A DNA stretch of 55,516 nucleotides. It comes from Candidatus Liptonbacteria bacterium. Lineage in GTDB: Bacteria > Patescibacteriota > Minisyncoccia > UBA6257 > 2-01-FULL-56-20. Numbering within the stretch: the stretch's first letter is position 1; the number at the start of each line of letters is the position of its first letter. The notes under the pieces were generated by a model that saw nothing but the letters and a program-made list of their open reading frames with translations, was not told the origin of the DNA and did no database searches. The DNA lies in NCBI GenBank assembly GCA_016186635.1, contig JACPLI010000016.1, positions 1-55,516 on the forward strand. The letters run 5' to 3'. Below, one piece after another: positions 21,870 to 29,271 of the stretch. The position numbers and the translations under genes are program-made.

Positions 21870-23561
21870 TCATGCGACTTCTTGTTGGTAACAGTTTTCA
21901 CAATACACAATTTCCGGCCTTTCCGGCGCATATGAAGTCTGGATTACAACATTACACTTCATACAGGTACGGTCATACGTTGCCATCGGGTTTAGCTGTT
22001 TCACTCGCGCACGGTCGCGGCACAACGGGCAACGGCGCGGAATCGGGAAACTGAACCGGCGCAAAAACTGGAGTTCCATCGGGATAATCTGATAATTTTT
22101 GCCGCACTGCTCGCATTTCAGGATTTCTTTCGTGATAGTGTTGGGTATGTCTTTAATATGGTCCGGCAATGTGATAGTTGCATCCCGATACTCCCGCGGG
22201 TCGGGGTCCCGCCACATGAAACCCCTTGCGAGTGCTTCTTCCTTCGTGATGGGGGAAAATTCATATGCGGTGGTTTCGTTATACGTCCACGGGCAAAGGT
22301 CCACCGGCATTTGCCCGCCGTAGCGGTGCTCGCGCCCGAGCCGGTCCATGAACGGCGTGATATCCATCTGTTTCTTGATTTTCTCCACCAACGGAAAATA
22401 TTCTTCTTTCGAATACTGCTTATTAAAGACGCAGTATTCGGCGCTCTTCAGCCCCACGCACCCGAACACGTTCCCGCATCCGTGGCAGCCAAACGTGTAT
22501 TCGGTGTCATGGTTCCGGTAATTCCATATGCTGAAGCGGACATTATTCGTGTTTAACCCCGTCCACGTCGCCTCATACACCCACTCGGAACTTGAACCGA
22601 ATGCGGTGAAGTCGTAGCTATTCTTGGTCCCTCCTTTCAAAAATAGCTGGCAATATCGAATGTTTTCCGAATCCGCCACAAAGTACACGTCGTGAGCATT
22701 TTTTGAGTTATAGATATATTCCCCCGATACATTACTGTTATTTCTCCCGTGGAGCGCCCGACGCGGGAATTTCAGGAAAAACTCCCGGGCGCGTTTATTC
22801 AATTCCTCCACGTTCTTTGCGGAACCGAAATCAAACTCCCTGAATTTTTTCCGATATTCCTCTTTCGCAAACTGTTCATTGAATATGCAATACTGCTTTT
22901 TCCGCAAGTTGCTGCATCCCACGCAATCGTTGCAGCCAATCAAGTCCCGCGAGAAATACACGGAGTGGCAATCCTCGCAATCCTCGGAGAAAAACGTCTC
23001 ATAACACCGCCGGATGTTCACAATCTCGTAACAAAGCTCGGGGTCCGAAGAATACGCGAGGTCAAGCGAGTTTTTCGTACGCAAGGCGACGTTCGTGTAC
23101 GCGGAATCCTCTCCGGTGATGTGCTTAAAACAAAGATAACCGTTCTTTTGGAAACTCGCCGCGTTGCAATACTCGCTGTTCACCATCGTGGTGTACTCGG
23201 TGTGAAGCGCCGCCTTCGGCACCGCATCCATGAGTTCCTTGTATTGCTCGAAGAAGGGGCGGGAAAAGTCGTACTCGCGCCCATAGCTCTTCGGGTCCCA
23301 TTGGTCGCTCCACCACACGTCTTGCTTATATACCTTATACGGCAAGTCGGGATGGTAAATCGTGATAATTCCCTCTCCGGTGAAATCACACTTTCTTTTA
23401 TAAAGAATCCGGTATCCGTACCACGCCATCCGGCGCATTAACCGGCACTGCGGACACCACACGGGCGGCGGCACATGGATAGTGGCATAGAACGAGAAGT
23501 CGTCCGGCTCGATAGAAAATTCCGCCTTACAGCTTTGGCACGACTTAGTTTCTGAAGTCAT
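21870..23561 (-). CDS. Cysteine-rich twin-zinc-ribbon repeat protein, paralog 3 (ZR3)
   Basis: A 563-residue paralog. N-terminus: CQSC, WCPQCRLMRRMAW, then a degenerate second ribbon in which CDLC is replaced by KCDFTGEG and the YCxxC pair by a KQDVWW stretch, so one zinc site is lost. Middle: DCEDCHSVYFSRDLIGCNDC, CSNLRKKQYCIFNEQF, VFGCVGLKSAEYCVFNKQYS. C-terminus: CEQC with PRRCPLCRDRAR, CMKC and the tail YAPERPEIVYCENCYQQE. It is preceded by TTGGAG 5 nt before the ATG, one of the few clear Shine-Dalgarno sites here. The upstream spacer contains the AAGGTTGAACCTT hairpin. Function unknown. Confidence 0.75.
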   Translation of the reverse strand: MTSETKSCQSCKAEFSIEPDDFSFYATIHVPPPVWCPQCRLMRRMAWYGYRILYKRKCDFTGEGIITIYHPDLPYKVYKQDVWWSDQWDPKSYGREYDFSRPFFEQYKELMDAVPKAALHTEYTTMVNSEYCNAASFQKNGYLCFKHITGEDSAYTNVALRTKNSLDLAYSSDPELCYEIVNIRRCYETFFSEDCEDCHSVYFSRDLIGCNDCVGCSNLRKKQYCIFNEQFAKEEYRKKFREFDFGSAKNVEELNKRAREFFLKFPRRALHGRNNSNVSGEYIYNSKNAHDVYFVADSENIRYCQLFLKGGTKNSYDFTAFGSSSEWVYEATWTGLNTNNVRFSIWNYRNHDTEYTFGCHGCGNVFGCVGLKSAEYCVFNKQYSKEEYFPLVEKIKKQMDITPFMDRLGREHRYGGQMPVDLCPWTYNETTAYEFSPITKEEALARGFMWRDPDPREYRDATITLPDHIKDIPNTITKEILKCEQCGKNYQIIPMELQFLRRFSFPIPRRCPLCRDRARVKQLNPMATYDRTCMKCNVVIQTSYAPERPEIVYCENCYQQEVA

Positions 23562-23570
23562 GGGTTCTCC

Positions 23571-23606
23571 AAGGTTGAACCTTTGGAATTCTTAAGGTTC
23601 AACCTT
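23571..23606. terminator. Hairpin between the 90-aa gene and ZR3
   Basis: AAGGTTGAACCTT (23571-23583), loop, AAGGTTCAACCTT (23594-23606): the same arms as the prfA terminator at 12836-12871. Overlaps the last base of the preceding stop codon. Confidence 0.7.
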
Positions 23607-23878
23607 TATAAAATTTGAAAAAGTTCCGCAACTTGTTTTTTTTCCCCGCAATAAAGTTTTGCTATCTCTTCTCGAAGAATAATGAGCTGGAGTTTACTCT
23701 TGTTCCATTTCTCCTCACCAAGCGAAAAATCAATCAACTCGAGCGCACGTTCCAATGCAGAAAGATACGCCGGGGCATTTCCCTGCTCTTGCCACACCCG
23801 CGCCCGTTCAAGCTCTGCAATGATATTGAGGAGTTGCATGTGCTTATCAAACTTCGCCCAGCGTTCTCGTGTGGCCAT
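23606..23878 (-). CDS. Small helical protein, unknown
   Basis: A 90-residue soluble protein predicted almost all alpha-helical (MQLLNIIAELERARVWQEQG, ALERALELIDFSLGEEKW, LREEIAKLYC), resembling a single TPR-like or four-helix arrangement. No family recognised. Its ATG overlaps the stop of the upstream gene by one base (TAATG), so the two are translationally coupled and probably work together. Confidence 0.6.
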   Translation of the reverse strand: MATRERWAKFDKHMQLLNIIAELERARVWQEQGNAPAYLSALERALELIDFSLGEEKWNKSKLQLIILREEIAKLYCGEKKQVAELFQIL

Positions 23879-24189
23879 TAGAATAAAAGCTCTCGAATCA
23901 CTTGCTCGACTTTCCCGCGAATTTCGGGAAGTTTGATTTCCATACTTCTATTTCCCAATGCAGGTCTGATGTTAATGAGGGACACAAACACAATACTCTT
24001 ATCGGTGAAATTCACGTTCGCACCCCAAAGGTTCTCCCCTTTCGAACCGTCCTCCGCAAGCTCTTCCATGCAGTCTACGTGGTATTCGCACGCCGCGGAA
24101 AGTATCTCCCGCTCGATATCCACCACCACCTTCACAAAGGAATCCTGAAGCGGCACCGTAAGTTTTTCGCGCACAATCATACTACTCAT
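23878..24189 (-). CDS. DUF5674-like protein
   Basis: A 103-residue protein that resembles DUF5674, a small family common in CPR and other uncultured bacteria: FVKVVVDIEREILSAACEYHVDC, EDGSKGENLWGANV, FVSLINIRPALGNRSMEI and the final VEQVIRELLF fit the remembered family pattern. No function is known. Upstream there is a GAGGA sequence close to the start. It is divergent from the GT39-like gene and coupled to the 90-residue gene. The pairing of an unknown small protein with a helical partner recalls toxin-antitoxin pairs only in size and overlap; nothing else supports that. Confidence 0.55.
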   Translation of the reverse strand: MSSMIVREKLTVPLQDSFVKVVVDIEREILSAACEYHVDCMEELAEDGSKGENLWGANVNFTDKSIVFVSLINIRPALGNRSMEIKLPEIRGKVEQVIRELLF

Positions 24190-24222
24190 TATTCCTCATT
24201 ACACAGTTTCAGGCAATTTGGT

Positions 24223-24228
24223 TAGAAT
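24223..24228 (+). promoter_or_regulatory. -10 box of the GT39-like gene
   Basis: TAGAAT 6 nt before the ATG at 24235; predicted leaderless. A poor TTACAC lies 18 nt upstream. Confidence 0.45.
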
Positions 24229-24234
24229 AAAACC

Positions 24235-25773
24235 ATGTCCCGCAACGCCAAGATTCTTCTGGTCCTCATTATTCTTCTCGCCGGATTTTTCCGCTTCTAC
24301 GACTTCGTAAGCACTCCGCCCGGCCTCTACCCCGACGAGGCGATGAACGGGAATAATGCGCTTGAGGCGCTCCGCACGGGAGATTTTAAGGTGTACTACC
24401 CGGAAAACAATGGGCGTGAGGGACTTTTCATCAATATCCAAGCCGCATTCCTCGATTTCTTCGGTGTCAATGAACCATGGGTGCTGCGGTTGCCAAGCGC
24501 CATATTTGGATTGCTTACCGTGCTGGGGATATTCTTCTTAACCAGGGAATTATTCCGGGAAAATCCTAAGCTCCAAGATTCAAATTCCAAACAAATTACC
24601 AATGTCCAAAAATTAAAAGGGAGTGAAATTTGGAAATTGGGATTTGGAAATTCCGAAGTCGCTCTATTTGCCTCTTTTCTTATGGCGACTTCGGTGTGGC
24701 ACATCATATTCTCCCGCATCGGCTTCCGCGCCATCATGGCGCCGTTCTTTATTGTGTGGACAATATACTTTCTCCTTCGCGCATTTCACAACAATTCCAA
24801 ATTCCATATTCCAAATTCCATATTCGGCGGAGTCCTGTTTGGATTGGGAATGTATACCTATATTGCTTACCGCGTTTCCCCCGTTCTCATTTTCATCATC
24901 ATACTCTGGTATTGGCGGTCTGCTCCCGAAAGCCGCAAGCGAATTTTTCATGCTTCCTGCTTCTTTATTCTTGCTTCTTTTATTGTCGCCCTACCTCTCG
25001 GGCTCTATTATCTGAACAACCCTGCGGACTTCCTCGGCCGCACCGCCCAAGTTTCCGTGTTTTCTTCGCCGACTCCTCTCCGTGACCTCGGCTCCAATAT
25101 TTTGAAAACCACGGGAATGTTCAACTTTGAAGGAGACGGGAATTGGCGGCACAATTTCGCCGGGCGCCCGGAATTGTTTTGGCCCGTGGGAATTTTCCTC
25201 CTCGCGGGACTCACACTCGGCATTCGCGCTGTTTTCAAAAAACCCTCGTCCTCATTCTCATTTCTCATTCTTTTCTCCTGGGCTTTTCTCGCCGCCCTCC
25301 CTGTCTTCATCTCCAACGAAGGCCTCCCCCATGCCTTGCGCGCGATCCTCATGATTCCGCCGGTCATCATCCTCGCCGCCGCAGGCGGCATCGCGCTCTA
25401 CAACTCGATTAAGAAGCGCACGCCCTCGTTCTTCCTTGACGCCGCCGCAGTCATCGTCATAGTCATTGTTATGGTCGAACCGTACACCACCTACTTTACA
25501 AAATGGGCGCGAAACCCGAACGTCCAAGGCGCCTTCGCCGCCGACTACGTCGCGCTCGGACGCGAAATCAATGCGCTCCCCGCAGACGTCCCTAAGTACG
25601 TCGTTGTCGAAGCGGGCGGCGTGGACGTGCGCGGAGTGCCCATGCCCGCCCAGACAGTTATGTTCATTACGGATTCCTTCACGCCGGAGAAACGAAAGGA
25701 AAAAAATATCCACTATGTACTTCCCGGTGCAGAAAACCCTCCTCTTGAAGCTAAGGTGTTCCATATAAAATAG
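24235..25773 (+). CDS. GT39/ArnT-like membrane glycosyltransferase
   Basis: A 512-residue multi-pass membrane protein of the GT-C fold. It starts with a membrane helix and the loop STPPGLYPDEAMNG holding the catalytic-type acidic pair (D/E), as in PMT/ArnT/GT39 enzymes that move sugars from polyprenyl-phosphate carriers. About ten further helices follow and a C-terminal soluble part (about residues 430-512). Two loops, KLQDSNSKQITNVQKLKG (with IWKLGFGNSEV) and NNSKFHIPNSIFGG, are encoded by heptamer arrays typical of this genome's spacers, so they look like in-frame insertions. Donor and acceptor unknown. Confidence 0.8.
   Translation: MSRNAKILLVLIILLAGFFRFYDFVSTPPGLYPDEAMNGNNALEALRTGDFKVYYPENNGREGLFINIQAAFLDFFGVNEPWVLRLPSAIFGLLTVLGIFFLTRELFRENPKLQDSNSKQITNVQKLKGSEIWKLGFGNSEVALFASFLMATSVWHIIFSRIGFRAIMAPFFIVWTIYFLLRAFHNNSKFHIPNSIFGGVLFGLGMYTYIAYRVSPVLIFIIILWYWRSAPESRKRIFHASCFFILASFIVALPLGLYYLNNPADFLGRTAQVSVFSSPTPLRDLGSNILKTTGMFNFEGDGNWRHNFAGRPELFWPVGIFLLAGLTLGIRAVFKKPSSSFSFLILFSWAFLAALPVFISNEGLPHALRAILMIPPVIILAAAGGIALYNSIKKRTPSFFLDAAAVIVIVIVMVEPYTTYFTKWARNPNVQGAFAADYVALGREINALPADVPKYVVVEAGGVDVRGVPMPAQTVMFITDSFTPEKRKEKNIHYVLPGAENPPLEAKVFHIK
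24575..24652. repeat. Heptamer arrays in frame in the GT39-like gene, first site
   Basis: Left part with CCAA/AATT units (24575-24616, imperfect) and right part GAAATTT, GGAAATT, GGGATTT, GGAAATT (24625-24652) in perfect 7-bp phase. The parts are roughly inverted copies. Confidence 0.7.
24794..24828. repeat. Heptamer array in frame in the GT39-like gene, second site
   Basis: ATTCCAA, ATTCCAT, ATTCCAA, ATTCCAT, then ATTCGGC: four perfect-phase units plus a fading fifth. Confidence 0.8.
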
Positions 25774-25904
25774 GGAATTTATAGGGAATACTTTAGAAAT
25801 ACAGCGAAATTTCTTATCAAAAATTTCGCATATTTTCTGTTTATGATATAGAATTACGACCATAAGCTCGATACAGCCCTAGAAAAACATAGAAAAACTA
25901 GCTT

Positions 25905-28286
25905 ATGAATATCAGCAAAATAAAGATCGCAATCCTCTGCGGAGGCCCTTCCCTTGAACGCGGCATATCCCTGAATTCCGCGCGCTCCGTGCTGGACCAT
26001 CTCTCCTCCGAAAACATCGAAATAGTCCCTGTATACTTCGACTCGAAAAAAAACGCGTATCGCGTGTCGAGAGCCCAACTCTACAGCAACACTCCGTCGG
26101 ACTTCGACTTCAAACTTCAAGAAACAGCCACTCCGCTCAGCACGCAATCCTTCCTCGCACTTCTCCGGAGCGTGCACCTCGTGTTTCCCATCATGCACGG
26201 GCACTTCGGGGAAGACGGCGGGATTCAAAGTTTTCTGGAAGAACACGACATACCCTTCATTGGCTCGACTGCCGAAACCTGCAAGATTTCTTTCGACAAA
26301 TTCTATGCGAACGAGTTTCTATGCGAGAAAGGTTTCTACACACTGCCCTCAGCGGCAGTCTCCATTCACGGCCGGAATCACCGAAAAATAGTCGAGGAAT
26401 TCTTTAAAGAACACGGGATTAAGCGGGCAATAGTAAAGCCCGCTCGCGGAGGCTCGAGCATCGGAGTGTTTTCCGTCTCCACCCCCGCTGAAGCTCTGGG
26501 GAAAATCCGCTTCCTCTTTTCTAAAAGAATGGACACTCGCCTCGTGCTCGAACCCTTCGCGGAGGGAGTGGAATTCACCACGATACTACTCGAAAACAGA
26601 TTCGGCAGCCCGGTGGCCCTGCCTCCCACAGAGATCGAAACCGACTACACCAAACATCAGATCTTCGATTTCCGAAGGAAATACCTCCCCACGCGGCAAG
26701 TTATTTATCACTGCCCCCCCCGATTTGACGACGAGGTAATCGAGAAAATTCAGGCGAGCGCGGAACAACTGTTCGCACTTTTCAAAATGCGGGATTTCGG
26801 CCGGTTTGACGGCTGGGTGCTCCCCGACGGGAACATCTGGTTCTGCGATTTCAACACAATAAGCGGCATGGAACAAAATAGTTTCCTTTTCCAGCAATCC
26901 TCCCGCGTAGGAATGACTCACAAAGATGTCCTCCGCTACATCGTAAAAAATGCCTGCGCCCGCTATGAAATAAAAATTCCTGAGGAAATTCCCGATACAA
27001 ACTCGAAAAAGAAAAAAGTGAATGTGCTTTTCGGCGGAGGAACTTCCGAACGGCAGGTATCCCTCATGAGCGGCACGAACGTATGGCTGAAACTCCGCAG
27101 CTCTCTGAAATACGCTCCGCAGCCCCATCTTCTCGACCAGGAAGAAAACGTATGGCGGCTTCCCTATCAGCTCACCCTGAATCACACCGTTGAAGAAATA
27201 GCGGAGAATTGCAGGAACTATGAAAAAGCGAAAAAACGGCTCGAGAGTTTCGAGAAACGGGCGCGCCTGCGGCTGGGGCTCCCGGAAAACAAGAATCCCG
27301 AGGAGTTTTTCCCTCCGCGGAAAATGCCGATGGCACAATTTATAAAAGAATCGCGGTTTATCTTTAACGCCCTGCATGGAGGCAAGGGGGAAGGCGGCGC
27401 GTTCCAAAAACTTTTCTCCAAAAAAGGGATTCGCTTCAACGGCCCAAATGCGAAAGTATCCCGCCTTTGCATGGACAAATGGGCCACAAGCCAGGCAATT
27501 CATAAGCTGCAGATAGAAGGAGTGGATTCAATTCCAGAAAGAATTCTCGAAATAGCAGAGCTCCGGAAACTCTCCCAAAGCGAGCTTAAAAGGTTCTGGA
27601 AAGCGCTCCGGAAAGACCTTGGAGCGGAAACAGTAATCGTGAAACCCCGGGCGGACGGCTGCTCCACGGGAATAGTGCATCTTTTCTCCTCGACTGACCT
27701 CCAAAAATATCTCAATCTGCTTGCTTCAAAAACTTCCCACGCTCCTCGGAACACTTTCAAGCATCAGCCAGAGATCATCGAGATGCCCACGGAAACTCTG
27801 AAAGAACTTCTCTTCGAGCGGTTCATCGAAAGCGACATCCTCCGCGTAAAACACAATTCGCTTAAATATCGGCGGAAATCCGGCTGGGTAGAAATCACAG
27901 TCGGAGTAGTGGAAAAAAATGGAAAACTCCACGCTTTTAACCCAAGCATTACGATTGCAGAAGGAGAAGTATTGAGCGTAGAAGAAAAATTTCAGGGAGG
28001 CACCGGCGTGAACATCACTCCCCCGCCTCCGGAAATTATGAAACCCAGAACACTCCAAAAAATTCGCGAGCGCATCGAGCAAGTAGCCGCCAAAATCGGC
28101 ATCGAGGGCTGCGCCCGCATAGATGCTTTCGCCAACGTGAAAACCGGGCGCCTTTTGGTAATCGAGATAAATACGCTTCCAGGGCTTACCCCCTCGACCG
28201 TGTTTTACCACCAAGCGCTCGCCGGGCGCCCTCCTGTTTTCCCTCGGGAAATTCTGGAGCTCCTCATACAAAATAAAGGATACTAA
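25905..28286 (+). CDS. Tandem D-alanine--D-alanine ligase fusion
   Basis: A 793-residue protein made of two complete Ddl-like ATP-grasp units. Unit 1 (1 to about 350): GGPSLERGISLNSA, HGHFGEDGG, KPARGGSSIGVFS, the omega loop FDFRRKYLP and a modified metal motif DFNTISGMEQNS. Unit 2 (about 368-793): FGGGTSERQVSLMSG, NALHGGKGEGG, KPRADGCSTGIV, omega-loop-like SVEEKFQGG and EINTLPGLTPS. Ddl joins two D-alanines for the peptidoglycan stem peptide; normal size is 300-370. Unit 2 has the standard EIN metal motif while unit 1 has DFN, so the units may differ in substrate (for example D-Ala-D-Ala versus another dipeptide) or one may be regulatory. Both keep ligase-like core residues. Confidence 0.88.
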   Translation: MNISKIKIAILCGGPSLERGISLNSARSVLDHLSSENIEIVPVYFDSKKNAYRVSRAQLYSNTPSDFDFKLQETATPLSTQSFLALLRSVHLVFPIMHGHFGEDGGIQSFLEEHDIPFIGSTAETCKISFDKFYANEFLCEKGFYTLPSAAVSIHGRNHRKIVEEFFKEHGIKRAIVKPARGGSSIGVFSVSTPAEALGKIRFLFSKRMDTRLVLEPFAEGVEFTTILLENRFGSPVALPPTEIETDYTKHQIFDFRRKYLPTRQVIYHCPPRFDDEVIEKIQASAEQLFALFKMRDFGRFDGWVLPDGNIWFCDFNTISGMEQNSFLFQQSSRVGMTHKDVLRYIVKNACARYEIKIPEEIPDTNSKKKKVNVLFGGGTSERQVSLMSGTNVWLKLRSSLKYAPQPHLLDQEENVWRLPYQLTLNHTVEEIAENCRNYEKAKKRLESFEKRARLRLGLPENKNPEEFFPPRKMPMAQFIKESRFIFNALHGGKGEGGAFQKLFSKKGIRFNGPNAKVSRLCMDKWATSQAIHKLQIEGVDSIPERILEIAELRKLSQSELKRFWKALRKDLGAETVIVKPRADGCSTGIVHLFSSTDLQKYLNLLASKTSHAPRNTFKHQPEIIEMPTETLKELLFERFIESDILRVKHNSLKYRRKSGWVEITVGVVEKNGKLHAFNPSITIAEGEVLSVEEKFQGGTGVNITPPPPEIMKPRTLQKIRERIEQVAAKIGIEGCARIDAFANVKTGRLLVIEINTLPGLTPSTVFYHQALAGRPPVFPREILELLIQNKGY

Positions 28287-28296
28287 AGAACCGAAT

Positions 28297-28332
28297 CCTT
28301 ACTCCAATGTTCTCAAGAACATTGGAGTAAGG
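28297..28332. terminator. Palindrome 1 after the Ddl fusion
   Basis: 17-bp perfect arms with a 2-nt centre (28297-28332), 11 nt after the Ddl stop. Confidence 0.75.
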
Positions 28333-28347
28333 GAATCTAAAAAAGAT

Positions 28348-28373
28348 TAAATACTTGCTATAGCAAGTATTTA
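28348..28373. repeat. Palindrome 2, perfect 26 bp
   Basis: Perfect symmetry centred on CTATAG. Confidence 0.7.
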
Positions 28374-28384
28374 CGCAAAACTAC

Positions 28385-28430
28385 ATTTTCCCCGCATATA
28401 TCTGCCATGGCAGATATATGCGGGGAAAAT
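28385..28430. terminator. Palindrome 3, perfect 46 bp
   Basis: Perfect symmetry centred on CCATGG with ATTTT/AAAAT ends. It starts immediately after the stop codon of the L21 tail remnant on the minus strand. Confidence 0.8.
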
Positions 28431-28510
28431 TTATACGCGTACAATCTCCAATTCCGTGAACGGCTGGCGGTGCCCTTTGCCAATTTTTCCCAAGAGCGAA
28501 GCGATTGTCT
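28431..28510 (-). pseudogene. Remnant copy of the rplU 3' end
   Basis: The minus strand encodes KGHRQPFTELEIVRV followed by TAA, which closely matches the C-terminus of the adjacent L21 (KGHRQPFTEVLIEKV). Upstream of this the frame reads ASLLGKIG and then runs into the rplU terminator, so there is no L21 N-terminus. It is a partial duplication of the gene end, now diverged. It could instead be the original 3' end left behind after recombination. A frameless readthrough product is possible but not supported. Confidence 0.7.
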
Positions 28511-28541
28511 GAAAAATTGAGCACCCCGCCACAGGGCGGGG
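28511..28541 (-). terminator. rplU terminator
   Basis: Minus strand GCCCCGCC-loop-GGCGGGG followed by TTTTT, right after the rplU TGA stop. Confidence 0.85.
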
Positions 28542-28546
28542 CTGTC

Positions 28547-28858
28547 TCACACTTTCTCTATTAAAACCTCGGTGAAAGGTTGTCGATGTCCTTTTTTCTT
28601 ATGCTGCCGGGTCTTTGAGTGGTATTTGAACACAATCTTCTTTTTGTCCCGCGCTTGCCTCACCACTCGCCCCTCAACACTCGCTCCTTCTACATACGGC
28701 TCGCCAATCGTCACGTTCTCACCTTCCGCCGTGAGGAGCACCTTATCGAATGAAAACACGCTCCCCGCTTCCACATCGAGCTTTTCCACCATTACTTTGT
28801 CCCCGGCGGAAACCTTATACTGTTTTCCCCCAGTTTCTATAATTGCGAATTTAGACAT
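28547..28858 (-). CDS. rplU: 50S ribosomal protein L21
   Basis: A 103-residue large-subunit protein binding 23S rRNA. Typical start MSKFAIIETGGKQYKVSAGD, central KVMVEKLDVEAG and GEPYVEGASVEGRVV, and the C-terminal KYHSKTRQHKKKGHRQPFTEVLI. I use the ATG at 28858 because L21 begins just before F-A-I-I-E-T-G-G-K-Q; the longer frame to 28900 reads through a heptamer array. Its leader (28859-28923) consists wholly of 7-bp units and has no Shine-Dalgarno. A strong terminator follows; a remnant of its own 3' end follows that. rpmA, the usual partner, is not adjacent. Confidence 0.93.
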   Translation of the reverse strand: MSKFAIIETGGKQYKVSAGDKVMVEKLDVEAGSVFSFDKVLLTAEGENVTIGEPYVEGASVEGRVVRQARDKKKIVFKYHSKTRQHKKKGHRQPFTEVLIEKV

Positions 28859-28867
28859 AGTGAGTGA

Positions 28868-28923
28868 GTGGTGAGTGGTAAGTGGTAAGTGGCTTTTCAC
28901 TTATCACTTCTCACTTAACACTA
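28868..28923. repeat. Heptamer array forming a hairpin upstream of rplU
   Basis: Eight 7-bp units in phase: GTGGTGA, GTGGTAA, GTGGTAA, GTGGCTT, TTCACTT, ATCACTT, CTCACTT, AACACTA. The two halves are complementary, giving a stem of about 12 bp with one G-T pair. Confidence 0.75.
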
Positions 28924-29268
28924 TCAATTCACGGATATGATAGCCGCAAACCATATAAAAATCAAGACGCTTACGAGAAAGGTGGCGCCCGCGAGAAGAT
29001 GCCCCAAGAACCGAATCCGGGTGAGGAGCGGTACCGCAATGGCAGTATTCACGATGCATACCACAAGTCCAAAGACGCCGTAGAGGAGTACGGAAGAAAG
29101 CGCACCCACTTCCGTGATGCCGCTCCGCTCCGTGAAGTGAATGATGAGCGGCTGGGCAATGCCGCGGAGCGCGAAATACCCCCACGCCATGCCTCCTGCG
29201 ACAAGGAGCAATGACGCCGCGAACAGCGCGGCGGGCACTTTATGCTTGATGAGCCAGCTTGCCATCAC
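28924..29268 (-). CDS. Small membrane protein, unknown
   Basis: A 114-residue protein with three strongly hydrophobic segments (AALFAASLLLVAGGMAWGYF, VLLYGVFGLVVCIVNTAIAV, LLAGATFLVSVLIFIWFAAI) separated by short polar loops, with a positively charged N-terminus (MASWLIKHK). No family recognised. It starts 3 nt after the galT stop, so it is co-transcribed with galT. A start at the second Met is equally possible. Confidence 0.65.
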   Translation of the reverse strand: MMASWLIKHKVPAALFAASLLLVAGGMAWGYFALRGIAQPLIIHFTERSGITEVGALSSVLLYGVFGLVVCIVNTAIAVPLLTRIRFLGHLLAGATFLVSVLIFIWFAAIISVN

Positions 29269-29271
29269 GCC

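Noticed and set aside
23606-24189. Toxin-antitoxin pair
   Set aside because: Only the size and overlap fit; no toxin or DNA-binding motif is visible.
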